Source: SZUA-547 sp963669265
Lineage (GTDB): Bacteria; Pseudomonadota; Alphaproteobacteria; Rhodobacterales; Rhodobacteraceae
Reading direction: 5' to 3'
Length of the DNA stretch: 64,000 bases
Assembly (NCBI GenBank): GCA_963669265.1
Contig: OY769916.1
Location: 3,100,001-3,164,000 of the forward strand
Shown: positions 6,783-15,817 of the stretch, piece after piece
Layout of the letters: each line of letters opens with the position of its first letter
How positions within the stretch are numbered: position 1 is the stretch's first letter
Notes under the pieces: generated by a model
Told to the model about the DNA's origin: nothing
What the model saw: only the letters and a program-made list of their open reading frames with translations
Databases searched by the model: none
Made by a program: the position numbers and the translations under genes

Positions 6783-7970
6783 CTATACCGAGCGATCCAT
6801 ATCGCGCTCAACTCCGTGCTTCTTCATCGCTTTGTAAAGCGTGACTCGCGATACGCCAAGTTGCTCGGCCGCTCGCGTGACGTTCTGGCCGGTCGCCTCC
6901 AGCGCCTCCAGCAGCGCCTCTCGGGTGACGCTTCCGCGCCGCCTTGGCGGGCTCGACGCCGCCGGCGCTGCGGGCGGGGCTGTATCGGACGCAACGATAT
7001 CTAGGTCTTGGGCCGTGATCTCCGTGTTTTCGCACATGACCACCGCGCGTCTCAGTTTGCCGATCAGTTCCCGGACGTTGCCGGGCCAGTCATGATTGCG
7101 AATGACCGACATGGCGTCGGCGGAAAACTCCAGGCGGGCCTCGGGGTTCAGATCGTTCTGGATCTCGGTGAGAAAGTACTTGGCCAGCAGAATGACGTCG
7201 TCGCCGCGCTCTCTCAGCGCCGGCAGCCGACAGCGCAGAACATTCAGCCGGAAGAACAGATCTGCGCGGAACGCCTCGGCCTTGACCTGCGTCTCCAACT
7301 CCGCGTTCGTCGCGGCGATAATGCGGGTCTTGACCGGGATCTCGCCTTTGCCGCCCAGTCGGCAGATCGTGTTTTCCTGCAGGAAACGCAGCAATTGCGG
7401 CTGTAGCGAAAGCGGCATCTCGCCAATCTCGTCGAGAAACAAGGTGCCGTTCTGCGCCTGCTCTATGCGGCCGATATAGCGCGCATGGGCGCCTGTGAAG
7501 GCGCCTTTTTCGTGTCCGAACAACTCCGAAGCCACCAAGGCGTCCGGCAGCCCGCCGCAATTCAACGCGACAAACGGGCCGTCCGCGAAGCCCGATCGCT
7601 CGTGGATCGCGCGCGCCGCGAGCTCTTTGCCGGTGCCGCTTTCGCCGGTCAATAAGACCGGGGCGTCAACAGAGGCGAAGCGGCGGATGATGTCGAATAC
7701 GCGCCGGATCTCTCGGCTTTCGCCGACCATATGTCGACTATGATCGTCAGGCGTCGCTTCCTTGCGTGCAAAGCGCTCAATCTCTTCGATGCTCGAGATG
7801 AGCGTGTCATAGGCGTCGCCTTTGAGTTCCGGCGCAGCGTTCAGAAGAAGTTCAGCCAACTGAGCGCGCGAAATCTGTTGCAGTCGGTCCAGGGTCAGGG
7901 ACCGCAGGGTGGTGCCAGAGCCGTCGCCCGGCGACGCATCAGCGCCATTTCCGATCGCCTCATTCGTCAT
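6783..7970 (-). CDS. Sigma-54-dependent transcriptional activator (AAA+ plus Fis-type HTH, no receiver)
   Basis: 395 residues. The N-terminal 75 residues have no recognisable receiver or sensor. The AAA+ sigma-54 interaction domain spans about 80-310, with Walker A GESGTGKE (109-116), the sigma-contacting GAFTGA loop (156-161) and Walker B GTLFLDEIGE (175-184). A Fis-type helix-turn-helix occupies about 350-390 (NVTRAAEQLGVSRVTLYKAM). It is adjacent to and upstream of two sigma-54 promoters and is the obvious activator of the amyloid cluster. Lack of a receiver suggests control by its own level, by a ligand or by a partner protein rather than by phosphorylation. Confidence 0.92.
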   Translation of the reverse strand: MTNEAIGNGADASPGDGSGTTLRSLTLDRLQQISRAQLAELLLNAAPELKGDAYDTLISSIEEIERFARKEATPDDHSRHMVGESREIRRVFDIIRRFASVDAPVLLTGESGTGKELAARAIHERSGFADGPFVALNCGGLPDALVASELFGHEKGAFTGAHARYIGRIEQAQNGTLFLDEIGEMPLSLQPQLLRFLQENTICRLGGKGEIPVKTRIIAATNAELETQVKAEAFRADLFFRLNVLRCRLPALRERGDDVILLAKYFLTEIQNDLNPEARLEFSADAMSVIRNHDWPGNVRELIGKLRRAVVMCENTEITAQDLDIVASDTAPPAAPAASSPPRRRGSVTREALLEALEATGQNVTRAAEQLGVSRVTLYKAMKKHGVERDMDRSV

Positions 7971-8632
7971 GAATATGGCTTTCTGAACAAATTTTGGTCC
8001 CTCATAGGGGGCAAACGTCCCGGCAAAGAACGCCGGAACGCGCGCGCACTGGAACTGTCGCGCTCAATCGAAAAAACCTCAAAACAGGTCAAGTACCTGA
8101 ACGCTCCCATACTTCACGCGACGCGAATGGTCCGCCATGCGCCACAGCATGCCGATGAACCAATTCACGCATAGGGTGTGAAACCCCACTCAAATTTGAC
8201 GCTTTTGCCACAGTATCGCCGCTAGAATTCGGGAAACATCGATTCGAGTCAACTCGGGGCGGTCCGGCGTTCAGATGATGCGCAGCTTTTTTCGGGGTCG
8301 ATTCCCTCACTTCAATGTTGTCGGGAAAATTTCTAAACACCAGAATGTTAGGGGTGGAAACTCACAGATAAAATTAAACTGATCGGTTGGTTATGGGGTC
8401 GGCTTGGGGGCGGCCACCGGGTCGCTTGCCGGAACCTGGATCCTATTCTAAGGTTCTCCAGTCAATGTCTTTTCTGCATCTGGTTGATTGGCCGTGACGA
8501 AGTCATGGACCTGGGTTTGAGGCTGCCGTTAAACTCATGCGGGAAAATTTTCATCGGCGAGCTTGCGATGGCGAGGACGACGCGCCCGGGACGTCGAACA
8601 ATTCTGTCAGGATCGTGAAGGAGAGGACCATC
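7971..8632. other. Intergenic region, no gene seen
   Basis: 662 bases between two divergent genes. Open frames here (for example 8089-8340 minus) have no ribosome site and no family resemblance. An AT-rich stretch at about 8340-8390 could hold promoters. No sigma-54 motif was found. Confidence 0.5.
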
Positions 8633-9094
8633 ATGAGATATAAATTTTTTGCTGCGATGGCCTGTGCGTTCTTCGTCGCCGCCTGCGCCTCCTCGCAGAC
8701 GACGCCAGAACAGACGAAACTTGAAATTGCGGAGCAGAATTTCAACGCCTATCTCGACGAGTGTTCAGCCACATTTGCGACCGATCCTCGTGTCGCGACG
8801 GTCGGTGAGACTGAGCTGGCGCCGCGCGAATTGGAGTGGCGCGCCTGCGCGTATGAGGGGGTCAGGACAATTCTGGCGCCGGCCACCACCCAGCCGACGG
8901 CGTTCGTCGCGTTGATCGAAGAGGACAAGGTGATGACCGAAAAGATCGCTTCGGGCGAGATGACGCGGTCGGCGCGCAGCGCACGCATCGACGAAGTCCT
9001 CAATCAGATCGCCGACAAAGAGGCGGTGATGGCGCCAGTCTCTAAATCTGAGCGTGATGCGGCGCTGATCCGTCAGGTGAGGGGGTTGCCATAG
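8633..9094 (+). CDS. Small lipoprotein of unknown function
   Basis: 153 residues. The chosen ATG follows GAAGGAGAGG at good spacing and opens a lipoprotein signal with lipobox VAAC (Cys18). The mature part is helical and polar, with Cys pairs around residues 40 and 72 (DECSA, RACAYE). No catalytic motif or known domain is recognised. It stands alone and converges on the cytochrome c peroxidase gene 5 bases away. Probably an envelope protein. Confidence 0.6.
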   Translation: MRYKFFAAMACAFFVAACASSQTTPEQTKLEIAEQNFNAYLDECSATFATDPRVATVGETELAPRELEWRACAYEGVRTILAPATTQPTAFVALIEEDKVMTEKIASGEMTRSARSARIDEVLNQIADKEAVMAPVSKSERDAALIRQVRGLP

Positions 9095-9099
9095 GCGCC

Positions 9100-10242
9100 T
9101 CACTCGGCTGAGTCGCTCAGGCTTTCCAAGAACGCGACCAGATCGGAAACCTCGCCATCTGTCAGTTCCAGCGGGCGCAGGATGGCCTCGCCGTCGAAAT
9201 GCATGCGCTCCAGGTCGATCTCATCATAATGCCGCACGACGGCCTCCAAGTCCGGCAGGCTTCCGTCGTGCATGTAGGGCGCGGTGCGCGCGACGTCGCG
9301 AAGTCCTGGAACCCGAAACGCGCCGAAATCGGTATGCTTTTGCCTGACGCTCCGCACCGCCCAGGCGCCAGATTTCTCCGGATCGTCTGAATGCGCGCCA
9401 CCCAGCGTATACGGGCTGGCGAGCAGGGCTTTCAGGCCGCCATGCCGACCAGTGTCGACGCGGTTTGCATCGAGAAAATAGGGCACGCCCGCGTCGTGAA
9501 ACTCGCCATTCGTGAACGCGGGTCCGGTATGGCAGAGCGTACAATTTCCCCGACCCAGGAACAGCTTGAGACCTCGCTGCGCCGCCGCTGGATAGGTTGC
9601 GGCGGCGCGACGGTCGCCTATTTCCAACGCGGTGCGGAATTGGTCGAACGGGGTCTCGCCCGTCGCCAGCGTCTCCAGATACGCGGCCAGCGCTTTGGCG
9701 ATATTCACCGCCGTATCGATCGGCGGCTCTTGAGCGGGATCGCCAAATAGCGCGCTGTAGTCGGCGGCGAATTCGCTGGCGATCAGCGCGGCCTGCAGGC
9801 TTTCAAGGTCATGGCCCAACTCGTCCGGGTTCAGGATCGGCGACAGGCTGCGCGCCCAGATATTGTCGGCGCTCCCATCCCAACCGAACCAGCGATGGGT
9901 GCCAAGGTTGTAGAGCGTGGACGTATTTCGGTCGAGCAATCTGCGGCCCATGCTGCGCGGCTTGGGCTCGGTGAAGGCGCGCTCGGGGTCATGGCAGCTG
10001 GCGCAACTCATCTCTCCGTCGCGGGACAGGACCGGGTTTGAAAACAGCGTCGCCCCAAGCGCGATCGCGGAAGGATCGCCGGAGACCCGGTTGCTCGCAT
10101 CGCGCCTTTGCGGCGGAGGCCAGGGCCCATGGCTGAGCGTCTGCTCGATCTCACCTTCGGTCAGTATCACGCCGGAGGCGCCGGCGACGGCGGAGGTCGA
10201 CACCGAGACGACGACAGCAAAAGCCGCGACCAGCGCCTTCAT
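9100..10242 (-). CDS. Di-heme cytochrome c peroxidase / MauG-family protein
   Basis: 380 residues, exported (signal peptide to about residue 20). Two c-type heme sites are present: CASCH (80-84) and CTLCH (234-238). Further family motifs include RNTSTLYNLG and the C-terminal APYMHDGSLPDLEAVV, matching bacterial CcpA/MauG-like peroxidases of about 350-400 residues. Such proteins either reduce hydrogen peroxide in the periplasm or oxidise a partner protein. Its ATG overlaps the preceding YtkA-like gene by 4 bases, so the three genes 11449 to 9100 form one unit. Which of the two roles applies cannot be told from sequence. Confidence 0.85.
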   Translation of the reverse strand: MKALVAAFAVVVSVSTSAVAGASGVILTEGEIEQTLSHGPWPPPQRRDASNRVSGDPSAIALGATLFSNPVLSRDGEMSCASCHDPERAFTEPKPRSMGRRLLDRNTSTLYNLGTHRWFGWDGSADNIWARSLSPILNPDELGHDLESLQAALIASEFAADYSALFGDPAQEPPIDTAVNIAKALAAYLETLATGETPFDQFRTALEIGDRRAAATYPAAAQRGLKLFLGRGNCTLCHTGPAFTNGEFHDAGVPYFLDANRVDTGRHGGLKALLASPYTLGGAHSDDPEKSGAWAVRSVRQKHTDFGAFRVPGLRDVARTAPYMHDGSLPDLEAVVRHYDEIDLERMHFDGEAILRPLELTDGEVSDLVAFLESLSDSAE

Positions 10243-10634
10243 TTCAGCGTGACGTCCAGTTCGTAATGCGCGGGGCCGTTTGCGAAGATCGCGGACACGT
10301 CCAATCGCCAGGCGCCGGGCATGTGAAACACCATGCCGCTGACAGCGAACCGTCCGTCTCCGATTTCGGTCACGCTGGGTTCGTAATTCATCCCGTGCCG
10401 ATGCGCGGGCATGACCGCCGCCACCTCAACCCGCTCGATCGCCGCCGCGTCCTCGCCGCAAAAGACCAGCGTCATATCGAACGGCGCGGAGATGGCTGGC
10501 GGAGACATCGCGACATAGGCCTCCGCGCCGTCGGACGAGAGCGAGGTCATGAGCCGGGCCTCATCGCCCGGCGCGCAGGCGAGCGCCAGTTGCGGAAAGT
10601 TCGCCAGCGCGATCGCGGAGATCATGACCTTCAT
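10239..10634 (-). CDS. YtkA-like/FixH-like exported protein
   Basis: 131 residues with a signal peptide (to about ALA, residue 19). The rest is one small beta-sandwich with the pattern seen in YtkA-like proteins: VEVAAVMPAHRHGMNYEP, then a later GMVFHMPGAWRLDV. The His/Met-rich MPAHRHGM could bind a metal such as copper; that is inference. Overlaps both neighbours by 4 bases, so it is translationally coupled to the amidohydrolase before it and the peroxidase after it. Confidence 0.6.
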   Translation of the reverse strand: MKVMISAIALANFPQLALACAPGDEARLMTSLSSDGAEAYVAMSPPAISAPFDMTLVFCGEDAAAIERVEVAAVMPAHRHGMNYEPSVTEIGDGRFAVSGMVFHMPGAWRLDVSAIFANGPAHYELDVTLK

Positions 10635-11449
10635 TCCATCCTCAGCATGGCTGCAGCGTTATCAAATGCGATCTTCTGTGCGAGGTCTGGCGGCAATTCC
10701 GCCAACCATCGCCGCGAGAAGGCCGCATGTTCGCCGACATAATACCAGCGCTCTGGCGCAAATGTGTCGGTGCCGACCATGAACCGGTCCGGATACGCCT
10801 CAAAGACGGCGCGCCATTCGGGGTCCAGCCCGTTGCGGGACGCCACATCGGACCGGATCGCGAGATCGGCCCAAAGCTTGGGGTGGCGGCCCAGCGCCTC
10901 TCCGACTTCATCGGGTCGGTCGAATCCGGAATGCGCCCAAAGCACCCGAGCGTCCGGCCAAGAGGCGAAGATCTGTTCAACCGCCGCAAGGTCCGAATGG
11001 GCGTGCAAGAGAAGATCATGCTCTTGCGCCAATTCGATCACGCGCTGGATCACGTCGGTCTGGATGTCATCGCCATATGCATGGAACTCACCGATGGCCT
11101 TGTATTCGAACCGTGCGAGGCGATCCTCGAGATAATCGATCACCGTTGGGTCCTTCATCCAGGACGATAACTCCCCCCGACGGCGATAGGGGCGCAGCGC
11201 CGGCACCACGATCTCCGGCGCGGCGGCCAGCAGTTTCTGCGTGCCGTCATCGTCGGAACTGGACACCAGCGCTTTCTTCACGCCCGCGGCGCGCAACATC
11301 GCCGCCACCTGATCAGGCGGGGTCAGCTCAACCGCATCGTGGCTGTAATGGATATGCGCATCGAAGATCGCGAGATCCTCGGCGGCTGCGCCATCCCCGG
11401 CGCATGCCAACGCCACCGCAAGCAATCCGTTTCGAATAATGTTCTTCAC
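10631..11449 (-). CDS. Exported amidohydrolase-family (TIM-barrel) hydrolase
   Basis: 272 residues from a GTG at 11449, chosen because GAGG lies 6 bases upstream and a signal peptide follows directly (cleavage near AAA-E). Longer in-frame starts lack these features. The metal-dependent hydrolase pattern is visible: FDAHIHYS near the N-terminus, a central HAHSD, LWAHSGF and a late GTDTF. This is the amidohydrolase-2 layout. The substrate is unknown. First gene of the tightly overlapped triad with the YtkA-like protein and the di-heme peroxidase, implying a shared periplasmic process. Confidence 0.75.
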   Translation of the reverse strand: MKNIIRNGLLAVALACAGDGAAAEDLAIFDAHIHYSHDAVELTPPDQVAAMLRAAGVKKALVSSSDDDGTQKLLAAAPEIVVPALRPYRRRGELSSWMKDPTVIDYLEDRLARFEYKAIGEFHAYGDDIQTDVIQRVIELAQEHDLLLHAHSDLAAVEQIFASWPDARVLWAHSGFDRPDEVGEALGRHPKLWADLAIRSDVASRNGLDPEWRAVFEAYPDRFMVGTDTFAPERWYYVGEHAAFSRRWLAELPPDLAQKIAFDNAAAMLRME

Positions 11450-11568
11450 GCTAACCTCGCCCAATATCTGCTCCGTCAATCTCGATCTGTCCTGAAACGC
11501 CACATACTCCGCACGTAAAATGCAGGTCGACAGGGTCAAGCGGCAACGGCGCGCAACGCGTCAGAGCG

Positions 11569-12198
11569 CTAGCTCGATGGCGCCTGAAGCCCGCGGACTA
11601 GGGCGCCTGTGACGACTTCAAGCTGCTCGGCCAGCTCCGCTGGCGACTGCCTGCCGAGCAGTTCTTCGACGCCCAGAGAAACAACGCCGTGCACGGTTGA
11701 GAACACGGATCGGCCGAGGCGCGCGCGGTCCTCGACCGCCATGTCCGGCAGCAGGATCTGCAGCGGCGCGGCGACGTGGGAGAAGAGTTTCTCCTTCAAC
11801 TCCAGATACCAGTCCGGCTGCTGTTTGTCTGTCGCCAGCCGGTGTTGGAAGATGGCCTGCCAGCGGTTTCGATTGTTCAGCGCAAATTGCAGATAGGCGT
11901 CGGCCTGGGCGACGAGCGCGGCGGAGGCTTCTTCGGGCGAGGAGGGGGCCGTCGTCTGTTTCGACGACGTCACCATCGCGCCCAGTTTCTCGAGCGTTCG
12001 GCCGTTTACCGCTAAAATGAGGGCGTCCAGGTCGGGATAGATATTGTAGATCTGGCCGACAGAGCAGCCGACTGTCGCGGCCATATCCCGCGCCTTCAGC
12101 GCGTCCAGACCTTCCGCTGCGACTTTCTGTTCCGCCGCTTCCAACAGCCGCTGTCGCAGTTCCGCCCGCCGTTTGTCTGGCTTCATGCCCAAAAACAC
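11569..12198 (-). CDS. TetR-family transcriptional regulator
   Basis: 209 residues counted from a GTG; an ATG four codons later (12186) is equally possible because neither has a clear ribosome site. The N-terminal helix-turn-helix reads ARDMAATVGCSVGQIYNIYPDLDAL, and a ligand-binding helical domain of normal TetR length follows. It is divergent from the fused acyltransferase gene, with three GAAC-GTTC palindromes in between. The simplest model is repression of both genes with an acyl or lysophospholipid-related effector. The effector is a guess from the neighbour. Confidence 0.88.
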   Translation of the reverse strand: MFLGMKPDKRRAELRQRLLEAAEQKVAAEGLDALKARDMAATVGCSVGQIYNIYPDLDALILAVNGRTLEKLGAMVTSSKQTTAPSSPEEASAALVAQADAYLQFALNNRNRWQAIFQHRLATDKQQPDWYLELKEKLFSHVAAPLQILLPDMAVEDRARLGRSVFSTVHGVVSLGVEELLGRQSPAELAEQLEVVTGALVRGLQAPSS

Positions 12199-12206
12199 TC
12201 AATTTG

Positions 12207-12273
12207 TGAACATCGTTCATTTTATGTTGAACGGCGTTCAAACAGGTGCTACATAGTCGTGAACGACGTTCAC
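12207..12273. promoter_or_regulatory. Three TetR-type palindromic operators
   Basis: Three dyads of one pattern, TGAAC-N3-GTTCA: 12207-12219 (TGAACATCGTTCA), 12227-12241 (TTGAACGGCGTTCAA) and 12259-12273 (GTGAACGACGTTCAC). Centres are 21 and 32 bases apart, in the gap between the divergent tetR and aas-like genes. Confidence 0.75.
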
Positions 12274-12372
12274 AAAGGTTGACGCAATGATACTCAAGCA
12301 CAGCGCTTCAATCCAATCTTTTCCCGGCCTGATGGGTCGGATCGGACATGCTCGGACCTTGGGAGGCCCAAA

Positions 12373-15300
12373 ATGATACAGAACATGATGGTGTCCCGGC
12401 GCTTCATGCCGCTCTTCCTCTGCCAGTTTTTCGCCGCGCTGAACGACAATTTCGTCAAGGCGGCGCTCGTCTTCCTGATCCTGTTTTCGGCGGATATCGC
12501 GCAGGCGCCTGCTCTTGTCTCGGCGGCCGGTGCGGTGTTCATCATCCCGTATTTCATCCTGTCGGGCCTGGGCGGCCAGATCGCTGACAAGTTCGAAAAG
12601 GCGATGGTGGCGCGCAGGCTGAAATTGGGGGAGATCGTCGTCGCCTTGATCGCAGCGGTCGGGTTCGCCATGAATTCGGTGGCGCTTCTCATGCTGGCGC
12701 TCGCGTCGACAGGCGCGCTGTCCGCGCTCTTTAGCCCCGTCAAATACAGCATCCTGCCGGAACAGCTTGAGGTGCATGAACTGACGGCCGGGAACGCCAT
12801 GTTTGAAGGCGCGACCTTCGCCGCGATCCTGCTTGGCGCGGCGGTTGGCGGCGTGTTCAGCGCGGCGGCGGAGCCCTGGATGGTCTCGGCGGCGATGGTG
12901 CTGGTGGCGTTGGCCTCGTTCATCTTCGCCTGCCTGATCCCGCAATCGGCGACATCGACGCCGAGCCTGTCGATCGATCGGAACCCGATCGTTTCGACCT
13001 GGCGCGTGATCCGCGAGTTTCGCAAGACACGTCAATTGTGGGCGGGCGGCCTGATCGTCTCCTGGTTCTGGCTGGTCGGCACGGTCGTGCTCTCTATCCT
13101 GCCGTCCGCCGCCAAAGAGGTGCTGGGCGGAGACCAGGATCTGGTGTCGGCCTGTCTGGCGCTCTTTGTGATCGGGATCGCCGCTGGCTCGTTGCTCGCT
13201 GCGAAAGCAAGCCACTTGCGCCCCAATCTGGGCGTCGTGCCGCTCGCCGCGCTGGCCATGGGCGCCTTCAGCGTCGATCTCGCCTGGACGTTGTCGGATG
13301 CGCCGGCGGGCATGGCCGTGGCCGTCGGGGATCTGGCGACGACCGCGTATGGCGCGCGCCTCGCGATCGACCTTGTGGGGTTGGCGATGTGCGGTGGGCT
13401 GTTCGTAGTGCCGTCCTTCGCTGCGGTGCAATCCTGGGCGGCGCCGGGTGAACGCGCGCGCGTGATCGCCGCCGTCAACATCATCTCAGCGGCGTTCATG
13501 GGCGTCGCCGGACTCTCCGTCGCGGGCGCGCAGGCCTCGGGCGTGGGGTTCTACACGCTTCTGATGTTGCTGGGCGCAGGCAACCTGATCGCAGCGTTGG
13601 TGGTTCTGAAAGCCTGGGGCCATGACGTTGTTCGCGAGCTTGGCGTCGTCGTCTTTCGCACGTTGTTCCGAGTGAAGGTAAAGGGACTCGAGAACCTCCC
13701 CGCGCCCGGCGCGCCGATGGTGATCGCCCCCAACCATGTCAGCCTGATCGACGGCCCGTTGCTGAGGTCGTTCCTACCGATCGACCCGACTTTCGCCGTC
13801 CATGCGGGCTGGGCGAATAAATGGTGGATGCGGCTGATTCTGGCTGGTCTGCCGCATCAGCCGGTGGACTTTTCGGAGCCGTCGACGGCGATGCGTCTGG
13901 TGCGGATCGTCAAGTCGGGCGAGCCTCTGGTGATCTTTCCGGAAGGCCGCATCACCGTCACCGGTCAGATGATGAAGGTCTATGACGGCGTGGCGATGAT
14001 TGCTGAAAAGACCGGCGCTGCCGTCGTGCCGGTGCGCATCGAGGGCGCGGAGCGCTCGCCGCTGAGCTATCTGCGTCAGGGTCAGGTTCGAAAGGCGCTG
14101 TTGCCGCGCATCACCCTGACCATCGAGCCGCCCATGCAGTTGTCGGCGCAGGTCGCGGCGGAAGGAAAGCAGGGCCGGAAGACCGCCACAAGATTGCTGC
14201 AGGACGCGATGACGGAGACGGCGACGCGCTCAATGATCGGCGACAAGACGCTGTTTGAGGCGCTGACGAATGCGATGAAGACGCGCAGCACCGGCAAGCC
14301 CATCCTCGAGGACGCGATGGAGACGCAGCTGAGCTATCCTCAGCTGATCCGCGCCGCTCAGGTCCTGGGCGGCAAGCTTGAGCCGATGACGGCGGAGCGC
14401 GAGAATGTCGGCGTCATGCTGCCGAACGCGGCGGGCGCGGCGGTTGCGTTCTTTGCGCTGCAGAGCATCGCGCGCGTGCCGGCCATGCTGAATTTCACTG
14501 CTGGCGCTGACAGCATCGCCAGCTGTTGCCGCGCGGCGGAGGTGAAGACGATCCTGACCTCGCGGGCCTTCGTCGACGCGGCGAAGCTGGAGGCGATCGT
14601 CGAGCGTCTCTCTGCCCGTCGCCGGATTGTCTATCTGGAGGACGTGAAGGCGGGCGTCACGTTTGCGGACAAACTGCGCGGCGTGATGCAGGGCCGGAAG
14701 GCGCGCGTGGCGCAAAATCCGGACGATCCGGCGGTGATCCTCTTCACCTCCGGCTCAGAGGGCGCGCCGAAAGGCGTTGTGCTTTCCCACCGCAACATTC
14801 TGGCAAATGTCGGGCAATCGCTGGCGCGGGTGGATGTGAATGGCGAGGACAAGGTTTTCAACGTCCTGCCGGTGTTCCATTCCTTCGGGCTGACGGCCGG
14901 CCTGTTGATGCCGCTCTTCGCGGGCGTGCCGGTGTTCCTTTACCCGTCGCCGCTGCATTACCGGATCGTGCCGGAGCTGATCTACCAGACCAACGCGACG
15001 ATCCTATTCGGCACCAACACGTTTCTGGCGGGTTACGCCCGTACGGCGCACGCTTATGATTTTCGCTCGCTGCGGCTGGTTCTGGCTGGGGCGGAGCCGG
15101 TGCGCGCCGACACCCGCGCCGTCTTCATGGAGCGGTTCGGCGTGCGCATTCTGGAGGGCTATGGCGTGACCGAGGCCGCCCCGGTGCTGGCGCTGAACAC
15201 GCCGCTGGAGAACCGGGCGGGCACGGTCGGGCGCCTCTCGCCGATGATGGAGGCGCGGCTTGAGGCGGTCGATGGCGTGACCGAGGGCGGACGCCTTCAT

Positions 15301-15753
15301 GTGCGCGGCCCGAACATCATGCTCGGTTATCTGAGAGACGACAATCCGGGCGTCTTGGTTCCGCCGCCTGATGGCTGGCACGACACGGGCGATATCGTCT
15401 CGATCGACGCCGACGGCTTCATCACCATCCGGGGCCGCGCCAAGCGCTTCGCCAAATTGGGAGGCGAGATGGTGTCGCTGGCCGCTGTCGAGGCGCTGGC
15501 GCATGAGATCTGGCCCGAGGCGGACACCGCAGCCGCGGCGGTCGCCGATAAGCGCAGGGGCGAGCGGATCGTTCTGGTCACCACTGCGCGGGCGGCGGAT
15601 CGCGATCAGGTGCTTCAGCAAGTCAAGCGCCAGGGCGCGTCGGAGCTTCTGGTTCCCGCAGAGGTCCGCGTCGTCGACGAGTTGCCCTTGCTCGGCTCGG
15701 GAAAGACCGACCATCGCGCCGTCAAGGCATTGATCGAAGACCGACAGAAATAG
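12373..15753 (+). CDS. aas: Fused lysophospholipid flippase, PlsC acyltransferase and acyl-ACP synthetase (Aas type)
   Basis: 1126 residues in three parts. Residues 1 to about 410 are a 12-helix MFS transporter related to LplT. About 430-620 is a PlsC-type acyltransferase (NHVSLIDG, FPEGRITVTGQ). About 640-1126 is an AMP-binding ligase (LFTSGSEGAPKGVVLSHRN, then GYGVTEAAPV, and later DGWHDTGDIVSID). In E. coli the flippase and the bifunctional Aas are separate; here they are one chain, as in other proteobacteria. The role is to flip lysophospholipids inward and re-acylate them. ATG at 12373 follows GGGAGG. Regulated by the divergent TetR through three operators. Confidence 0.93.
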   Translation: MIQNMMVSRRFMPLFLCQFFAALNDNFVKAALVFLILFSADIAQAPALVSAAGAVFIIPYFILSGLGGQIADKFEKAMVARRLKLGEIVVALIAAVGFAMNSVALLMLALASTGALSALFSPVKYSILPEQLEVHELTAGNAMFEGATFAAILLGAAVGGVFSAAAEPWMVSAAMVLVALASFIFACLIPQSATSTPSLSIDRNPIVSTWRVIREFRKTRQLWAGGLIVSWFWLVGTVVLSILPSAAKEVLGGDQDLVSACLALFVIGIAAGSLLAAKASHLRPNLGVVPLAALAMGAFSVDLAWTLSDAPAGMAVAVGDLATTAYGARLAIDLVGLAMCGGLFVVPSFAAVQSWAAPGERARVIAAVNIISAAFMGVAGLSVAGAQASGVGFYTLLMLLGAGNLIAALVVLKAWGHDVVRELGVVVFRTLFRVKVKGLENLPAPGAPMVIAPNHVSLIDGPLLRSFLPIDPTFAVHAGWANKWWMRLILAGLPHQPVDFSEPSTAMRLVRIVKSGEPLVIFPEGRITVTGQMMKVYDGVAMIAEKTGAAVVPVRIEGAERSPLSYLRQGQVRKALLPRITLTIEPPMQLSAQVAAEGKQGRKTATRLLQDAMTETATRSMIGDKTLFEALTNAMKTRSTGKPILEDAMETQLSYPQLIRAAQVLGGKLEPMTAERENVGVMLPNAAGAAVAFFALQSIARVPAMLNFTAGADSIASCCRAAEVKTILTSRAFVDAAKLEAIVERLSARRRIVYLEDVKAGVTFADKLRGVMQGRKARVAQNPDDPAVILFTSGSEGAPKGVVLSHRNILANVGQSLARVDVNGEDKVFNVLPVFHSFGLTAGLLMPLFAGVPVFLYPSPLHYRIVPELIYQTNATILFGTNTFLAGYARTAHAYDFRSLRLVLAGAEPVRADTRAVFMERFGVRILEGYGVTEAAPVLALNTPLENRAGTVGRLSPMMEARLEAVDGVTEGGRLHVRGPNIMLGYLRDDNPGVLVPPPDGWHDTGDIVSIDADGFITIRGRAKRFAKLGGEMVSLAAVEALAHEIWPEADTAAAAVADKRRGERIVLVTTARAADRDQVLQQVKRQGASELLVPAEVRVVDELPLLGSGKTDHRAVKALIEDRQK

Positions 15754-15764
15754 AGCGATTGTCT

Positions 15765-15792
15765 GCGCAGGCCTCGATATTGGGGCCTGCGC
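15765..15792. terminator. Perfect 9-bp hairpin after aas
   Basis: GCGCAGGCC pairs exactly with GGCCTGCGC across a 10-base loop, 12 bases past the aas stop. No T-run follows, so termination strength is doubtful. Confidence 0.4.
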
Positions 15793-15817
15793 GCGCCTGT
15801 GATTGGGAGACGGCGAC

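Noticed and set aside
8089..8340. 83-residue minus-strand frame in the 7971-8632 gap
   Set aside because: No ribosome site, no signal or domain features, nothing recognisable.
12238..13431. 397-residue minus-strand frame opposite the aas fusion
   Set aside because: Composition (Arg/Gln/His-rich) is typical of an antisense frame and the plus-strand MFS domain is clear.
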